Positions 8,742 to 17,806 of a stretch of DNA of 64,000 nucleotides are shown here, one piece after another. The stretch's first letter is position 1. Every line of letters starts with the position of its first letter. The position numbers and the translations under genes were made by a program. Origin of the DNA: Pseudomonas sp. H1h (lineage in GTDB: Bacteria > Pseudomonadota > Gammaproteobacteria > Pseudomonadales > Pseudomonadaceae). Below the pieces are notes generated by a model, which had not been told where the DNA came from, did no database searches, and worked only from the letters and a program-made list of their open reading frames with translations. The stretch is from contig NZ_AYMJ01000018.1 in NCBI RefSeq assembly GCF_000633255.1, positions 392,526 through 456,525 on the forward strand, written 5' to 3'.

Positions 8742-10154
8742 ATGCATATGTCCCAGATGTCCCGGCAAGATCCGTTGATCGAGAATCATACGGTCGACTA
8801 CGTCCCACTCGCGGAACGCCACGGGAAGGCCCGCGACCTTTTCACCTTGTGGTTCAGCACCAACATCGCGCCACTGCCCATCGTCACCGGCGCCATGGTG
8901 GTTCAGGTGTTTCATCTCGATTTGCTCTGGGGGTTGCTGGCAATTGCGCTGGGGCACCTGATCGGCGGGGTAGTGATTGCCCTGGCGTCGGCGCAAGGCC
9001 CGCGCATGGGCATTCCGCAAATGGTCCAGAGTCGCGGCCAGTTCGGGCGTTATGGCGCGCTGTTGATCGTGTTCTTCGCGGCGCTCATCTACATTGGTTT
9101 CTTCATTTCCAACATCGTCCTTGCCGGCAAATCGATTGTCGGCATTGCGCCGTCGGTGCCCGCGCCGCTGAGCATTCTGACGGGTGCGCTGGCGGCCACG
9201 GCGATTGGTGTGATCGGCTACAACTTCATCCACACGCTCAACCGCATCGGCACCTGGGTGATGGGCAGCGCGCTGCTCGCCGGTTTCATTTACATCTTTG
9301 CGCACGATTTGCCAGCGGACTTTCTGACGCGCGGTAGCTTCAACCTGTCGGGCTGGCTGGCGACGGTGTCGCTGGGGATCATCTGGCAGATCAGCTTCTC
9401 GCCATACGTGTCCGACTATTCGCGTTACCTGCCGGCGGACATCGGTATCGCCAAGCCGTTTTTCGCGACTTACCTGGGCGCGACGCTGGGCACGATTCTG
9501 TCGTTCAGTTTCGGCGCCGTGGCGGTGCTGGCAACGCCTGAAGGCACCGAGGCGATGGCGGCGGTCAGGCAGTCCACCGGGTGGCTGGGGCCGATTCTGA
9601 TGGTGCTGTTCCTGCTCAATATCATCAGCCATAACGCCTTGAATCTGTACGGCGCGGTGCTGTCGATCATCACCTCGATCCAGACGTTTGCCAGCCAGTG
9701 GACGCCAAGCATCAAGGTGCGCGTGCTGCTGTCGAGCGTGGTGTTGGCGGGCTGCTGTGTGGTCGCGCTGGGGGCCTCGGCGGATTTCATTTCGCAGTTC
9801 ATAGGGCTGATTCTTGCGTTGCTGCTGGTGCTGGTGCCGTGGGCGTCGATCAACCTGATCGACTTCTACCTGATCAAGCGCGGCGTGTATGACATCACTT
9901 CGATCTTCCGTGCTGACGGCGGGATTTACGGGCGCTTCAACCTGCACGCGATCATTGCCTATTTCATCGGCATCATCGTGCAGCTGCCATTCGCCAATAC
10001 CTCGTTGTACGCCGGGCCATACGCCAACCTGGTGGACGGTGCGGACCTGTCGTGGCTGTTCGGCCTGGTGGTGACGGTGCCGCTGTATTACTGCCTCGCC
10101 ACTCGTGGGCAGACTCAACGGAGCAGGGCGGCGCGGTTGGGTTACACCGACTGA
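8742..10154 (+). CDS. NCS1-family permease (cytosine/purine/uracil/thiamine/allantoin type)
   Basis: The 470-residue protein has about twelve membrane helices. It begins with a soluble tail containing VPLAERHGKARDLFTLWFSTN, then the helix-1 region NIAPLPIVTGAM, a strong NCS1/CodB-type pattern. GIIWQISFSPYVSDYSRYLP is the conserved NCS1 loop around helix 6, and WASINLIDFYLIKRGVYDI is the typical C-terminal motif. NCS1 carriers import nucleobases, hydantoins, allantoin, thiamine precursors or pyridoxine. The start at 8742 could also be 8748. It is divergent from the flavin reductase/monooxygenase operon and carries an operator of the same family, so it likely imports that pathway's substrate. 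Confidence 0.88.
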   Translation: MHMSQMSRQDPLIENHTVDYVPLAERHGKARDLFTLWFSTNIAPLPIVTGAMVVQVFHLDLLWGLLAIALGHLIGGVVIALASAQGPRMGIPQMVQSRGQFGRYGALLIVFFAALIYIGFFISNIVLAGKSIVGIAPSVPAPLSILTGALAATAIGVIGYNFIHTLNRIGTWVMGSALLAGFIYIFAHDLPADFLTRGSFNLSGWLATVSLGIIWQISFSPYVSDYSRYLPADIGIAKPFFATYLGATLGTILSFSFGAVAVLATPEGTEAMAAVRQSTGWLGPILMVLFLLNIISHNALNLYGAVLSIITSIQTFASQWTPSIKVRVLLSSVVLAGCCVVALGASADFISQFIGLILALLLVLVPWASINLIDFYLIKRGVYDITSIFRADGGIYGRFNLHAIIAYFIGIIVQLPFANTSLYAGPYANLVDGADLSWLFGLVVTVPLYYCLATRGQTQRSRAARLGYTD

Positions 10155-10170
10155 GTTCGTCTCCCCTTTG

Positions 10171-10198
10171 AAATGCCCGGCACTGCGCCGGGCATTTT
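10171..10198 (+). terminator. Rho-independent terminator
   Basis: The 11-base stem AAATGCCCGGC with its complement, a short loop (ACTGC) and a following TTTT run sit 17 bases after the NCS1 permease stop codon. Confidence 0.85.
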
Positions 10199-10403
10199 AG
10201 TTTCCGCATTCCGGCGGTCATTCAAATTGGCCATTTCGATCCCCTTTTGGCCCATCACCCACTGTGCCGCGACCCCGCTGTCGGCAAGAATCAACGCTAC
10301 AACGAAACGCTGGACCTTCCTTGCCCTTGGCTACCTTTACAGCCGCTGCCGTGTACAGAACATAAAAACCATCGATCTCACGTCGCAATCCGGGGAAACA
10401 ACC

Positions 10404-11504
10404 ATGGTCACGATCAAACGCATTCTGGGTGCCACCGTGTGTGGGCTGACGCTGCTGGCCAGCGCGGTGCACGCCGAACAGCGCGAGCTGCGGGTGTACA
10501 ACTGGGCGGATTACATCCTGCCGTCCGTGCCCAAGGATTTCGCCACGAAGACCGGCATCAAAGTGACCTGGGACACCTTCGACACCAACGAATCGCTGGA
10601 AGCCAAGTTGCTCACCGGCAACTCCGGCTACGACCTGGTGGTGCCGTCGAACCAGTTCATCGACACCCAGATCAAGGCTGGCGTGTTCCAGAAACTCGAC
10701 AAGTCGAAGCTGCCGAACTGGAGCCACCAGGACCCGGCGCTGCTCAAGCTGCTGGATGCCAACGACCCCGGAAACCAGTACGGCGTGCCCTACATGTACG
10801 GCACCGTGCTGATCGGCTTCAACCCGGCCAAGGTCAAGGCTGCATTGGGCGACAACGCACCGGTGGACAGTTGGGATCTGGTGTTCAAGCCGCAGAACAT
10901 GGAGAAACTCAAATCCTGCGGCGTGGCGATGCTCGATTCGCCGTCGGAGATTCTGCCGCTGGCCCTGCATTACCTCGGCCTCGACCCGAACAGCCAGAAC
11001 CCTGCCGACTATGAAAAGGCCAAGGATCTGATGCTGAAAATTCGCCCTTATGTCACCTACTTCAACTCGGCCAAGTACATGACCGACATCGCCAACGGCG
11101 ACATTTGCGTGGCCATCGGTTACTCCGGCAGCTTCTATCAGTTCGGCAATCGCGCCAAAGAGGCGGGCAACGGCGTGGTGGTCGACTGGCGTCTGCCGAA
11201 GGAGGGCGCGCCGATCTGGTTCGATACTTTCGCGATTCCAAAGAGCGCGAAGAATGTCGAAGAGGCGCATGAATTCCTCAACACGCTGCTCGACCCGAAA
11301 GTGATTGCGCCAATCAGCGACTTCCTCGGTTATCCGAACGTGAATAAGGACTCGATGTCGCTGGTCAACAAGGACATCACCGGCAACCCGAACCTGACGC
11401 CGACCAGCGAAGCGCTGAAAACCCTGTACGTCGTCCAGCCACTACCGCAGAAGCTCGAACGTGTACGCACCCGGGTGTGGACCAGCATCAAATCCGACAA
11501 GTAA
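10404..11504 (+). CDS. Polyamine-type ABC transporter substrate-binding protein (PotF/SpuD-like)
   Basis: The 366-residue protein has a signal peptide (MVTIKRILGATVCGLTLLAS, cleavage after AVHA about residue 24). The mature protein begins ELRVYNWADYILPSVPKDFA, the hallmark of PotF/SpuD/SpuE putrescine- and spermidine-binding proteins. GYDLVVPSNQFI and VPYMYGTVLIGFNP are further family signatures. It binds a polyamine-like ligand in the periplasm. The start at 10404 has GGGGA seven bases upstream. No permease or ATPase gene adjoins it, so it is an orphan binding protein; it may feed another transporter such as the one at 30.0-34.0 kb (speculative). Confidence 0.9.
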   Translation: MVTIKRILGATVCGLTLLASAVHAEQRELRVYNWADYILPSVPKDFATKTGIKVTWDTFDTNESLEAKLLTGNSGYDLVVPSNQFIDTQIKAGVFQKLDKSKLPNWSHQDPALLKLLDANDPGNQYGVPYMYGTVLIGFNPAKVKAALGDNAPVDSWDLVFKPQNMEKLKSCGVAMLDSPSEILPLALHYLGLDPNSQNPADYEKAKDLMLKIRPYVTYFNSAKYMTDIANGDICVAIGYSGSFYQFGNRAKEAGNGVVVDWRLPKEGAPIWFDTFAIPKSAKNVEEAHEFLNTLLDPKVIAPISDFLGYPNVNKDSMSLVNKDITGNPNLTPTSEALKTLYVVQPLPQKLERVRTRVWTSIKSDK

Positions 11505-11514
11505 ACCGTTCCCC

Positions 11515-11876
11515 TACAGGAATGAGCCTGCTCGCAAAGGCGTCCGATCAGCCGACATCTTCACCGGATGACCCACCGCCTTCGTGAGCAAGCCCACTCC
11601 CACCCTTGATCCCGGTCAGCCCTGAATTCTCCATCCACCGCCTATCCCCCTGTGGGAGCGGGCTTGCTCGCGAAGGCGCCGGATCAGCCACCATCTTCAC
11701 CAAATGACCCACCGCCTTCGTGAGCAAGCCCACTCCCACCCTTGATCCCGGATAGCCCCGAATTCTCCCTCCACCAACGATCCCCCTGTGGGAGCGGGCT
11801 TGCTCGCGAAGGCGCCGGTTCAGCCACCATCTTCACCAAATGACACACTGCCTTCGCGAGCAGGCCCACTCCTACA
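11515..11876. repeat. Tandem REP array with 136-base period
   Basis: REP units alternate in orientation and the composite unit repeats every 136 bases (for example TGTGGGAGCGGGCTTGC at 11651 and 11787). The spacer between units (CACCCTTGATCCCGG and CATCCACC) is also conserved. The same composite unit recurs at 29.5-29.9 kb and, inverted, at 26.7-27.2 kb. No gene is seen here. Confidence 0.9.
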
Positions 11877-12837
11877 GTTGGACGTTTTCCTTACGGGTGA
11901 CGATCAGGCTCAACACCACCGATCCCAGAATCACCCCGCCCACCACCGCCAGCGACCATTCCACCGGCATGTGAATCCAGGGCATCAATGTCATCTTGCC
12001 GCCGATGAACACCAGTACGATCGCCAGTCCGTACTTGAGCAGATGAAAGCGGTCGGCCATGTCCGCCAACAGAAAGTACAGCGCCCGCAGGCCCATGATC
12101 GCGAAGATGTTCGAGGTGAAGACAATGAACGGGTCGGTGGTGACGGCGAAGATCGCCGGGATGCTGTCGACCGCGAACATCAGGTCGCTGGCCTCGATCA
12201 GCACCAGCACCAGGAACATCGGCGTCGCCCAGCGCACGCCGTTCAGCCGGACGAAAAAGCGTTCGCCATGAAAGCCCTTGGTGATCCGCAAATGCCCACG
12301 CACCCAGCGCAGCAACGGGTTGTTGTCGAGGTCCGGTTGCTGCTCGGCGAACATCAGCATCTTGATCCCGGTGATGATCAAGAACACCCCGAAGGCATAC
12401 AGCAGCCATTCGAACTGCGACACCAGCCACACGCCGGCGAAGATCATCGCCGCACGCATCACAATCGCCCCAAGCACGCCATACAGCAGCACCCGGCGTT
12501 GCAGTTCCGGCGGCACGGCGAAGTAGCTGAAGATCATCACGAAGACGAACATGTTGTCGATCGACAGCGATTGCTCGATCAGATACCCGGTGAGGAATTC
12601 CAGGGTCTTGCGCTGAGCGATTTCAGCGCCGAACTCGCCGTTCAAGTACCACCAGAGCAATCCAGCGAACGCCATGGCCAGCGCGCACCAGGCGATCACC
12701 CAGCATGATGCTTCCCGCACCGACACTCGATGCGCCTTGCGTCCGCCGAAGACGAACAGGTCCAGTGCAAGCATGGCGAGGACGAAGACGATAAAGGCGC
12801 CCCACATCCACGGTTCGCCGATATTCAGGGGCGACAT
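11872..12837 (-). CDS. TerC/Alx-family integral membrane protein
   Basis: The 321-residue protein has about nine membrane helices and the TerC hallmarks: LTGYLIEQSLSIDNMFVFVM near residue 90 and LVLVLIEASDLMFAVDSIPA near residue 205, both with conserved acidic residues inside helices. IFAVTTDPFIVFTSNIFAIMG follows directly, as usual. TerC/Alx proteins export manganese or support metal loading of secreted proteins, and were first linked to tellurite resistance. No adjoining ter genes are present, so a housekeeping metal role is more likely than tellurite resistance. I saw no clear yybP-ykoY riboswitch upstream. Its stop lies in the edge of a REP array. Confidence 0.9.
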   Translation of the reverse strand: MSPLNIGEPWMWGAFIVFVLAMLALDLFVFGGRKAHRVSVREASCWVIAWCALAMAFAGLLWWYLNGEFGAEIAQRKTLEFLTGYLIEQSLSIDNMFVFVMIFSYFAVPPELQRRVLLYGVLGAIVMRAAMIFAGVWLVSQFEWLLYAFGVFLIITGIKMLMFAEQQPDLDNNPLLRWVRGHLRITKGFHGERFFVRLNGVRWATPMFLVLVLIEASDLMFAVDSIPAIFAVTTDPFIVFTSNIFAIMGLRALYFLLADMADRFHLLKYGLAIVLVFIGGKMTLMPWIHMPVEWSLAVVGGVILGSVVLSLIVTRKENVQL

Positions 12838-12975
12838 GGCGTTCTCCTTGTCCGAGCGGGTTTGGACGAGGCCATGCTAGCGGGGAGATTGTGCGCAAGA
12901 AAAATCGCTTATTCCTGAGCATCAGTTCGGGAAAAACGAAGTGTTGGAGGTGAGCGCAGGCGGGAAGTGCGTTAG

Positions 12976-13014
12976 AGGACGGGATCGAGACCTTTGCGGC
13001 CCCAATCCCGTCCT
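12976..13014. terminator. Stem-loop downstream of the amidase gene
   Basis: A ten-base perfect inverted repeat (AGGACGGGAT at 12976-12985 and ATCCCGTCCT at 13005-13014) lies directly after the amidase stop codon. There is no T-run on the transcribed strand, so its function as a terminator is uncertain. Confidence 0.45.
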
Positions 13015-13020
13015 GTGTTG

Positions 13021-14733
13021 TTACTTGTCGGAATTCAGTGCCGGCGTGCGCGGCGGTACCTGACGCTTCGAGCCGGTGGCTTCAAATGCGGAGGCCAGGC
13101 GCAGCAGATTCGAGTCATCATAGGCGCGACCGGCGAAGGTCAGGCCGACCGGCATGCCGATGTCCGCCATGATGCCCATCGGCACGGTGACGGTCGGTAC
13201 GCCCAGGTGACGGATCGCCAGGTTGCCGTTGGCGACCCAGATGCCGTTGCTCCAGGCAATGTCCGCCGATTCCGGATTGATATCGGCATCCGCCGGGCCA
13301 ACGTCGGCGTTGGTCGGGAACAGCACCGCGTCGAGTTTGAGCGTGTCCATCCAGTCTTCCAGGTCGAGCTTGCGGGTCTTTTCCAGGCCGCGCAGGCCGT
13401 CCGGCAGGGTCGGGATCTGGTCCCACGGGGTGATGCCGCGCTGGGCCATGCGCACGTATTCGTCCATACCGGCGGCCAGATCGCCTTCACGGTTGGGCAG
13501 GGTGCCGGGGTCGTGCGGGAAGATCTTCGGCCCGTCGACGTCGGCCAGACGGTTGAGCTTCGGATCCCCGTTGGCGCGCAGGAAATCGTCGAAGGCCCAG
13601 GCCGACAGGTCCCACAGCTCGTGGTGCAGAAACTCCTTGGAGACGATGCCGCGATTGAACACGGTCGGTGCGCCGGGGCGGTCGCCTTCGCAGTTGGAGA
13701 CCAGCGGGAAATCCACTTCGATGACTTCGGCGCCGGCCGCTTCCAGAGCGGCGCGGGCCTGTTTCCACAGGTCGATCACCGATGGGCGGGTGTTGATGCG
13801 TTGCCCGGTCGGGCCACCGATGCCCGGGGCTTCACTGGTGCCGGCTTCAGGGTCGGCGTTGATGTACATCTTTGGCACGCCGAGGCGTTTGCCGGCCAGT
13901 GCGGCGGGCTTCACTGCCAGTTCGGCGTAGGAGGCGGGGCGCACCGAGTCGACGCTCGGAATCGGCACCCACGGCTGCAGGCGCCACAGATCGCCACGGG
14001 TGTCGGGGTCTTGCGCGACCACCACATCGAGCACTTCGAGCAGGTCGGCCATGGTTCGCGCGTACGGCACAACCACGTCCATGGTTGGCGTCAGCGGCCA
14101 GTTGCCGCGCACCGAAATCACTCCGCGCGACGGCGTGTAGGCGCACAAACCGTTGTTCGAAGCCGGGCCGCGCCCGCTCGACCAGGTTTCTTCCGCCAGA
14201 CCGAAGGCCGAGAAGCTCGCGGCGGTGGCGGTGCCGGCACCGTTGGACGAACCGGAGGCGAACGGCGCCGTCAGGTAGGCGGCGTTGTACGGGCTTTCGG
14301 CCCGGCCATAGACACCACGCTGCATGCCGCCATTGGCCATCGGCGGCATGTTGGTCTTGCCCAGGCAGATTGCCCCGGCGGCGCGCAGGCGTTCGATGGT
14401 GAACGCGTCGCGATGCGCCACCAGATCGGCAAACGCCGGGCTGCCGGAAGCAGCGGTCAGCCCCTTGACCAGGTAGCTGTCCTTGGCGGTGTAAGGGATG
14501 CCGTCGAGCGGGCCCAGGGTTTCGCCCTTGGCCCGGCGCGCGTCTGAGGCCTGGGCTTCAGCCAGTGCCTCGGGGTTGCGCACCACCACGGCATTCAGCG
14601 CCGTGGCGGTGTTCGGGCCATCGTAGGCGTCGATCCGGGCCAGATAGGCCTGCACCAGTTCAACCGCGGTGGTCCGGCCGGCGTCGAGCGCCGCGCGTAA
14701 TTGAGCAATGGAGACTTCAGTGACTTCGATCAT
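13021..14733 (-). CDS. Amidase signature family protein
   Basis: The 570-residue protein belongs to the amidase signature family. The catalytic lysine is in PLDGIPYTAKDSYLVKG, and the serine-rich signature is in FASGSSNGAGTATAAS with the nucleophile further on in this block (Ser-cis-Ser-Lys triad). These enzymes hydrolyse amides such as aryl or aliphatic amides, or urea derivatives (allophanate). At 570 residues it is longer than the typical 450-500; the extra length is internal. The start at 14733 is chosen because the following segment (MIEVTEVSIAQLRAAL) is the normal family N terminus; an ATG at 14772 would add 13 residues. The adjoining AraC regulator may control it. Substrate unknown. 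Confidence 0.85.
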   Translation of the reverse strand: MIEVTEVSIAQLRAALDAGRTTAVELVQAYLARIDAYDGPNTATALNAVVVRNPEALAEAQASDARRAKGETLGPLDGIPYTAKDSYLVKGLTAASGSPAFADLVAHRDAFTIERLRAAGAICLGKTNMPPMANGGMQRGVYGRAESPYNAAYLTAPFASGSSNGAGTATAASFSAFGLAEETWSSGRGPASNNGLCAYTPSRGVISVRGNWPLTPTMDVVVPYARTMADLLEVLDVVVAQDPDTRGDLWRLQPWVPIPSVDSVRPASYAELAVKPAALAGKRLGVPKMYINADPEAGTSEAPGIGGPTGQRINTRPSVIDLWKQARAALEAAGAEVIEVDFPLVSNCEGDRPGAPTVFNRGIVSKEFLHHELWDLSAWAFDDFLRANGDPKLNRLADVDGPKIFPHDPGTLPNREGDLAAGMDEYVRMAQRGITPWDQIPTLPDGLRGLEKTRKLDLEDWMDTLKLDAVLFPTNADVGPADADINPESADIAWSNGIWVANGNLAIRHLGVPTVTVPMGIMADIGMPVGLTFAGRAYDDSNLLRLASAFEATGSKRQVPPRTPALNSDK

Positions 14734-14872
14734 GCTGTTACCGCCGACAGGTTCGCTAAAGGGGTGGGTCATTATGGTTATCGTCGAAACGTGTAAAGAA
14801 TTACGTATGGGCGAAACTCTACCCTGAACTTTGCCGAATGGCATGTGCTAATTCGATAAATATCGACAAAAC

Positions 14873-15661
14873 TCAACGAAAAAACTCTCCCGGCGTCTCG
14901 CCAAACTGCTGCCGGAAGGCAGCGATGAACGCCGATGTCGAGTCATAACCGCAGGCCAGAGCCACATCGGTGACGCGTTCGCCGCGCTCCAGCGGGGTCA
15001 ACGCGCCCAACAGGCGCAGGCGTTGGCGCCAGGCGCGGAAGGTCAGACCGGTGTCGCGTAAAAACAAACGGCTGAGGGTTTTTTCGGTGATGCCGAATTG
15101 TTCGCTCCAGTGCTGCAGTGTGGTCTGCTGTTCCGGATGTTGCTCCAGGCTTTGATAGATCTGCCGCAGACGACTGTCCTGCGGCAGTGGCAACATCAGG
15201 TCGATCTGCGGCGCCTCGGCCAATTGATCGAGGATCACCTGGGCCAGCCGACCATGCGCACCGTTCTGGTCGTATTCCACCGGCACCCGACTGAACGCGC
15301 GAATCAGCTCGCGCAACAGGTCGCTGACGCCGAGCACATGACAGCGTTCAAGCGCCCAGCCGGCCACGCTGCAATCGATGTACAAGCTGCGCATTTCGGT
15401 GTGCGGCGAGCTGAACACACGATGCGGAACGCCTGCCGGAATCCACACCGCGCGCTCCGGTGGTGCGACGAAACGCCCGGCGCTGGTCTGCACTTCGAGC
15501 ACACCCTGAATCGCGTACGACAATTGCACCCACGGGTGGCTGTGACGCCGGGTCAGTGCGCGATTAGGCAACGATTCGGTGCGCCCGTACAGCGGACGCG
15601 GCAGGCTGGGTAGCCCGGGAATGCTGCGCCGGAAGCTTTTCTCGTGTCCTTTAGGCGGCAT
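14873..15661 (-). CDS. AraC-family transcriptional regulator with cupin sensor domain
   Basis: The 262-residue protein has an N-terminal cupin-like segment (RRHSHPWVQLSYAIQGVLEV, then PPERAVWIPAGVPHRVF) and a C-terminal AraC double helix-turn-helix (LSRLFLRDTGLTFRAWRQRL; VTDVALACGYDSTSAFIAAF). This arrangement is typical of AraC regulators near exporters or catabolic genes. It is divergent from the bile-acid-symporter-family gene with a 73-base gap, so that gene is its most probable target. The upstream amidase is oriented the same way 139 bases downstream and may be co-regulated. Confidence 0.9.
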   Translation of the reverse strand: MPPKGHEKSFRRSIPGLPSLPRPLYGRTESLPNRALTRRHSHPWVQLSYAIQGVLEVQTSAGRFVAPPERAVWIPAGVPHRVFSSPHTEMRSLYIDCSVAGWALERCHVLGVSDLLRELIRAFSRVPVEYDQNGAHGRLAQVILDQLAEAPQIDLMLPLPQDSRLRQIYQSLEQHPEQQTTLQHWSEQFGITEKTLSRLFLRDTGLTFRAWRQRLRLLGALTPLERGERVTDVALACGYDSTSAFIAAFRQQFGETPGEFFR

Positions 15662-15734
15662 CTACTGGCTCTTCGGCGTTAGTCGGTAATTTCTGCTCAC
15701 GTTAGAGTCGCAGTCACGTACTGGCAACCCCCGG

Positions 15735-16745
15735 ATGAACAAACCCATGACCCGCCCAAGATTCCTGCCCGACAACTTCACCCTGACCCTGATCGGCGTC
15801 GTGCTGCTCGCCAGTTTTCTGCCAGCCAGCGGTCAGGTCGCGGTCGGGTTCGGCTGGCTGACCAACATCGCCATCGCACTGCTGTTCTTCCTGCACGGCG
15901 CCAAGCTGTCGCGCGAATCGATCATCGCCGGTGCTGGCCACTGGCGCTTGCACCTGTTGGTGTTCGGCCTGACCTTCGTGCTATTCCCGATCCTCGGGCT
16001 GGCGTTGAAACCGCTGCTGTCACCGCTGATCGGCGACAAGCTGTACATGGGCATGCTCTACCTCTGCGCGTTGCCCGCCACCGTGCAGTCGGCGATTGCC
16101 TTCACCTCACTCGCCCGGGGCAATATTCCGGCGGCGATCTGCAGTGCGGCGGCGTCGAGCCTGTTCGGTATTTTCCTCACGCCGTTGCTGGTGACGCTGC
16201 TGTTGAACGTGCACGGTGATGGCGGCTCGACACTGGATGCGATCCTGAAGATCAGCGTGCAATTGCTGCTCCCATTCATTGCCGGGCAGATCGCCCGCCG
16301 CTGGATCGGCGCATGGGTCGGGCGCAACAAAAACTGGCTGAAATTCGTCGATCAGGGTTCGATTCTGCTGGTGGTCTACGGCGCATTCAGCGAGGCGGTC
16401 AACGAGGGCATCTGGCATCAGATTCCGGTCGTCGATCTGCTGGGTCTGGTGGTGGTCTGCTGCATTCTGCTGGCGCTGGTGCTGCTGGCCTCGACGCTAC
16501 TGGGCAAGGTGTTCGGCTTCAGCCAGGAAGACCGCATCACCATTCTGTTCTGCGGTTCGAAGAAGAGCCTGGCCACCGGCGTGCCGATGGCGCAGGTGTT
16601 GTTTGCCGGCAGCACGATTGGCGTGTTGATTCTGCCGCTGATGCTGTTCCATCAGATTCAATTGATGGTCTGCGCGGTGTTGGCGCAGCGTTATGCAAAA
16701 CGGCCGGAATCGGTGCCGGAGTTGATGGCGCAGGTCGATCCTTAA
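15735..16745 (+). CDS. Bile acid:sodium symporter-family transporter (YfeH-like)
   Basis: The 336-residue protein has about nine or ten membrane helices and matches the SBF-like branch of the bile acid:Na+ symporter family. Visible patterns are LLFFLHGAKLSRESI in the second helix, LPATVQSAIAFTSLARGN in the conserved crossover region, and FCGSKKSLATGVPMAQVLF near the C terminus. This branch does not necessarily transport bile acids; substrates in bacteria are largely unknown and probably organic anions. It is divergent from an AraC-family regulator, which probably controls it. Confidence 0.9.
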   Translation: MNKPMTRPRFLPDNFTLTLIGVVLLASFLPASGQVAVGFGWLTNIAIALLFFLHGAKLSRESIIAGAGHWRLHLLVFGLTFVLFPILGLALKPLLSPLIGDKLYMGMLYLCALPATVQSAIAFTSLARGNIPAAICSAAASSLFGIFLTPLLVTLLLNVHGDGGSTLDAILKISVQLLLPFIAGQIARRWIGAWVGRNKNWLKFVDQGSILLVVYGAFSEAVNEGIWHQIPVVDLLGLVVVCCILLALVLLASTLLGKVFGFSQEDRITILFCGSKKSLATGVPMAQVLFAGSTIGVLILPLMLFHQIQLMVCAVLAQRYAKRPESVPELMAQVDP

Positions 16746-16767
16746 TGCTGTGTTGCCCGGCGGTCAG

Positions 16768-16793
16768 CCTTCGCGAGCAGGTTCGCTCCCACA
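16768..16793. repeat. Single REP half-element
   Basis: The sequence CCTTCGCGAGCAGGTTCGCT and the following CCCACA form a lone REP unit downstream of the symporter gene. Confidence 0.75.
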
Positions 16794-16828
16794 GTTGATC
16801 GCCTAGGGCATGGTCAAGAAACAGCCTT

Positions 16829-17023
16829 TCAGTCCTGAGTTACATGTTTCGGGCCGGCCAAGGCCCAGGCAATCAGGCCAAACAACGGCAGGAAGACGAT
16901 GGCGATGATCCACACGCCCTTGTTGCTGCCTTTGTCTGCGCTCTTGCGCACCCTGTTGATCGCCCACAATTCTATGATCACAAGAACGACGGCGAGTACG
17001 ATCCAGACGGGTTCAATTTGCAT
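16829..17023 (-). CDS. PLDc_N-type small membrane protein
   Basis: The 64-residue protein has two membrane helices (about residues 5-21 and 37-56) separated by a basic, lysine-rich loop, and resembles the stand-alone phospholipase D N-terminal domain (PLDc_N) proteins. FLPLFGLIAWALAGPK is the typical second-helix motif. An AGGAGGT ribosome-binding site precedes the start. Such proteins are common in Pseudomonas and their function is unknown; no phospholipase catalytic domain is encoded here. Confidence 0.85.
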   Translation of the reverse strand: MQIEPVWIVLAVVLVIIELWAINRVRKSADKGSNKGVWIIAIVFLPLFGLIAWALAGPKHVTQD

Positions 17024-17077
17024 GGGCTACCTCCTGATGGTCTCTCAGTTAGGTGAGCCTCGGCGCGCAGGGTTCAT

Positions 17078-17692
17078 TTAAATTGTCCCGCTGCCTCCCG
17101 AATACTTCACGGCGGCGGCTGCCCGCGACGGCACGTTCAGCGCGCGCAACAACGACGACACATGGATGCGCACGGTGAACGGCGAGATATCCAGCGCCCG
17201 GGCGATTTCCTTGTTGGTCTTGCCTTGGGCGATCAGCCGCAACACGTCCTGCTGACGCGGGGTGAGGGCGGCGCCGGTCTCCAGCGGTAATAGCCCTGAA
17301 GGGGCGAACCTCACCAGCACTTCGCCTTCCCGGATCGCCAGGATCGCCTCACCGATTTCGTCCGGGGCGATGTTCTTGCCGATGAAACCGTCGATGCCGG
17401 CCGCCATCACTTCACCGATCAGGGCTTCGTCGTCCACCATCGACACCACGATCAATGTGGTGCGCGGCAACTTTCGGCGCAGGTCGGCGAGTTGGCTGAT
17501 GCACGTCAGGCCGGGGAAACGCAGGTCGAGAATCAGCGTGTCCGGCTCGCTGCCGCCGGGCAGCAAGGCCTGCACGGCCTCGAGATCTCCGGCTTCCTCG
17601 AGCGTCGCTTCGGGCAGCAGGCGCTGCACGGTGCGCCGCATGGCCTCGCGAAACAGTGGGTGATCGTCGGCTATGATGATTCGGCATGTCAT
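17078..17692 (-). CDS. LuxR/NarL-type response regulator
   Basis: The 204-residue protein has an N-terminal receiver domain (IIIADDHPLFREAM, phospho-acceptor in TLILDLRFPG about residue 55) and a C-terminal LuxR-type helix-turn-helix (LTPRQQDVLRLIAQGKTNKEI). The GKNIAPDEIGEAI segment carries the usual conserved Lys after the fifth strand. It is divergent from a hybrid sensor kinase gene that starts 115 bases away, so the two very probably form one phosphorelay. The signal is unknown. Confidence 0.9.
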   Translation of the reverse strand: MTCRIIIADDHPLFREAMRRTVQRLLPEATLEEAGDLEAVQALLPGGSEPDTLILDLRFPGLTCISQLADLRRKLPRTTLIVVSMVDDEALIGEVMAAGIDGFIGKNIAPDEIGEAILAIREGEVLVRFAPSGLLPLETGAALTPRQQDVLRLIAQGKTNKEIARALDISPFTVRIHVSSLLRALNVPSRAAAAVKYSGGSGTI

Positions 17693-17806
17693 GGCGTGAC
17701 CCTCCCTGGATCAGGCGTTGTTCACGGCATGCACCTTAGCACCGCCGGCGCAGTTTGCCTGTCGCCGGGTGCTGAATCTGACGACGGTTGCACAAGGACG
17801 TTGCCC

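Noticed and set aside
8589..10118. A 509-codon minus-strand frame opposite the NCS1 permease.
   Set aside because: Its translation is rich in His, Arg and Gln and is the antisense of a recognised permease.
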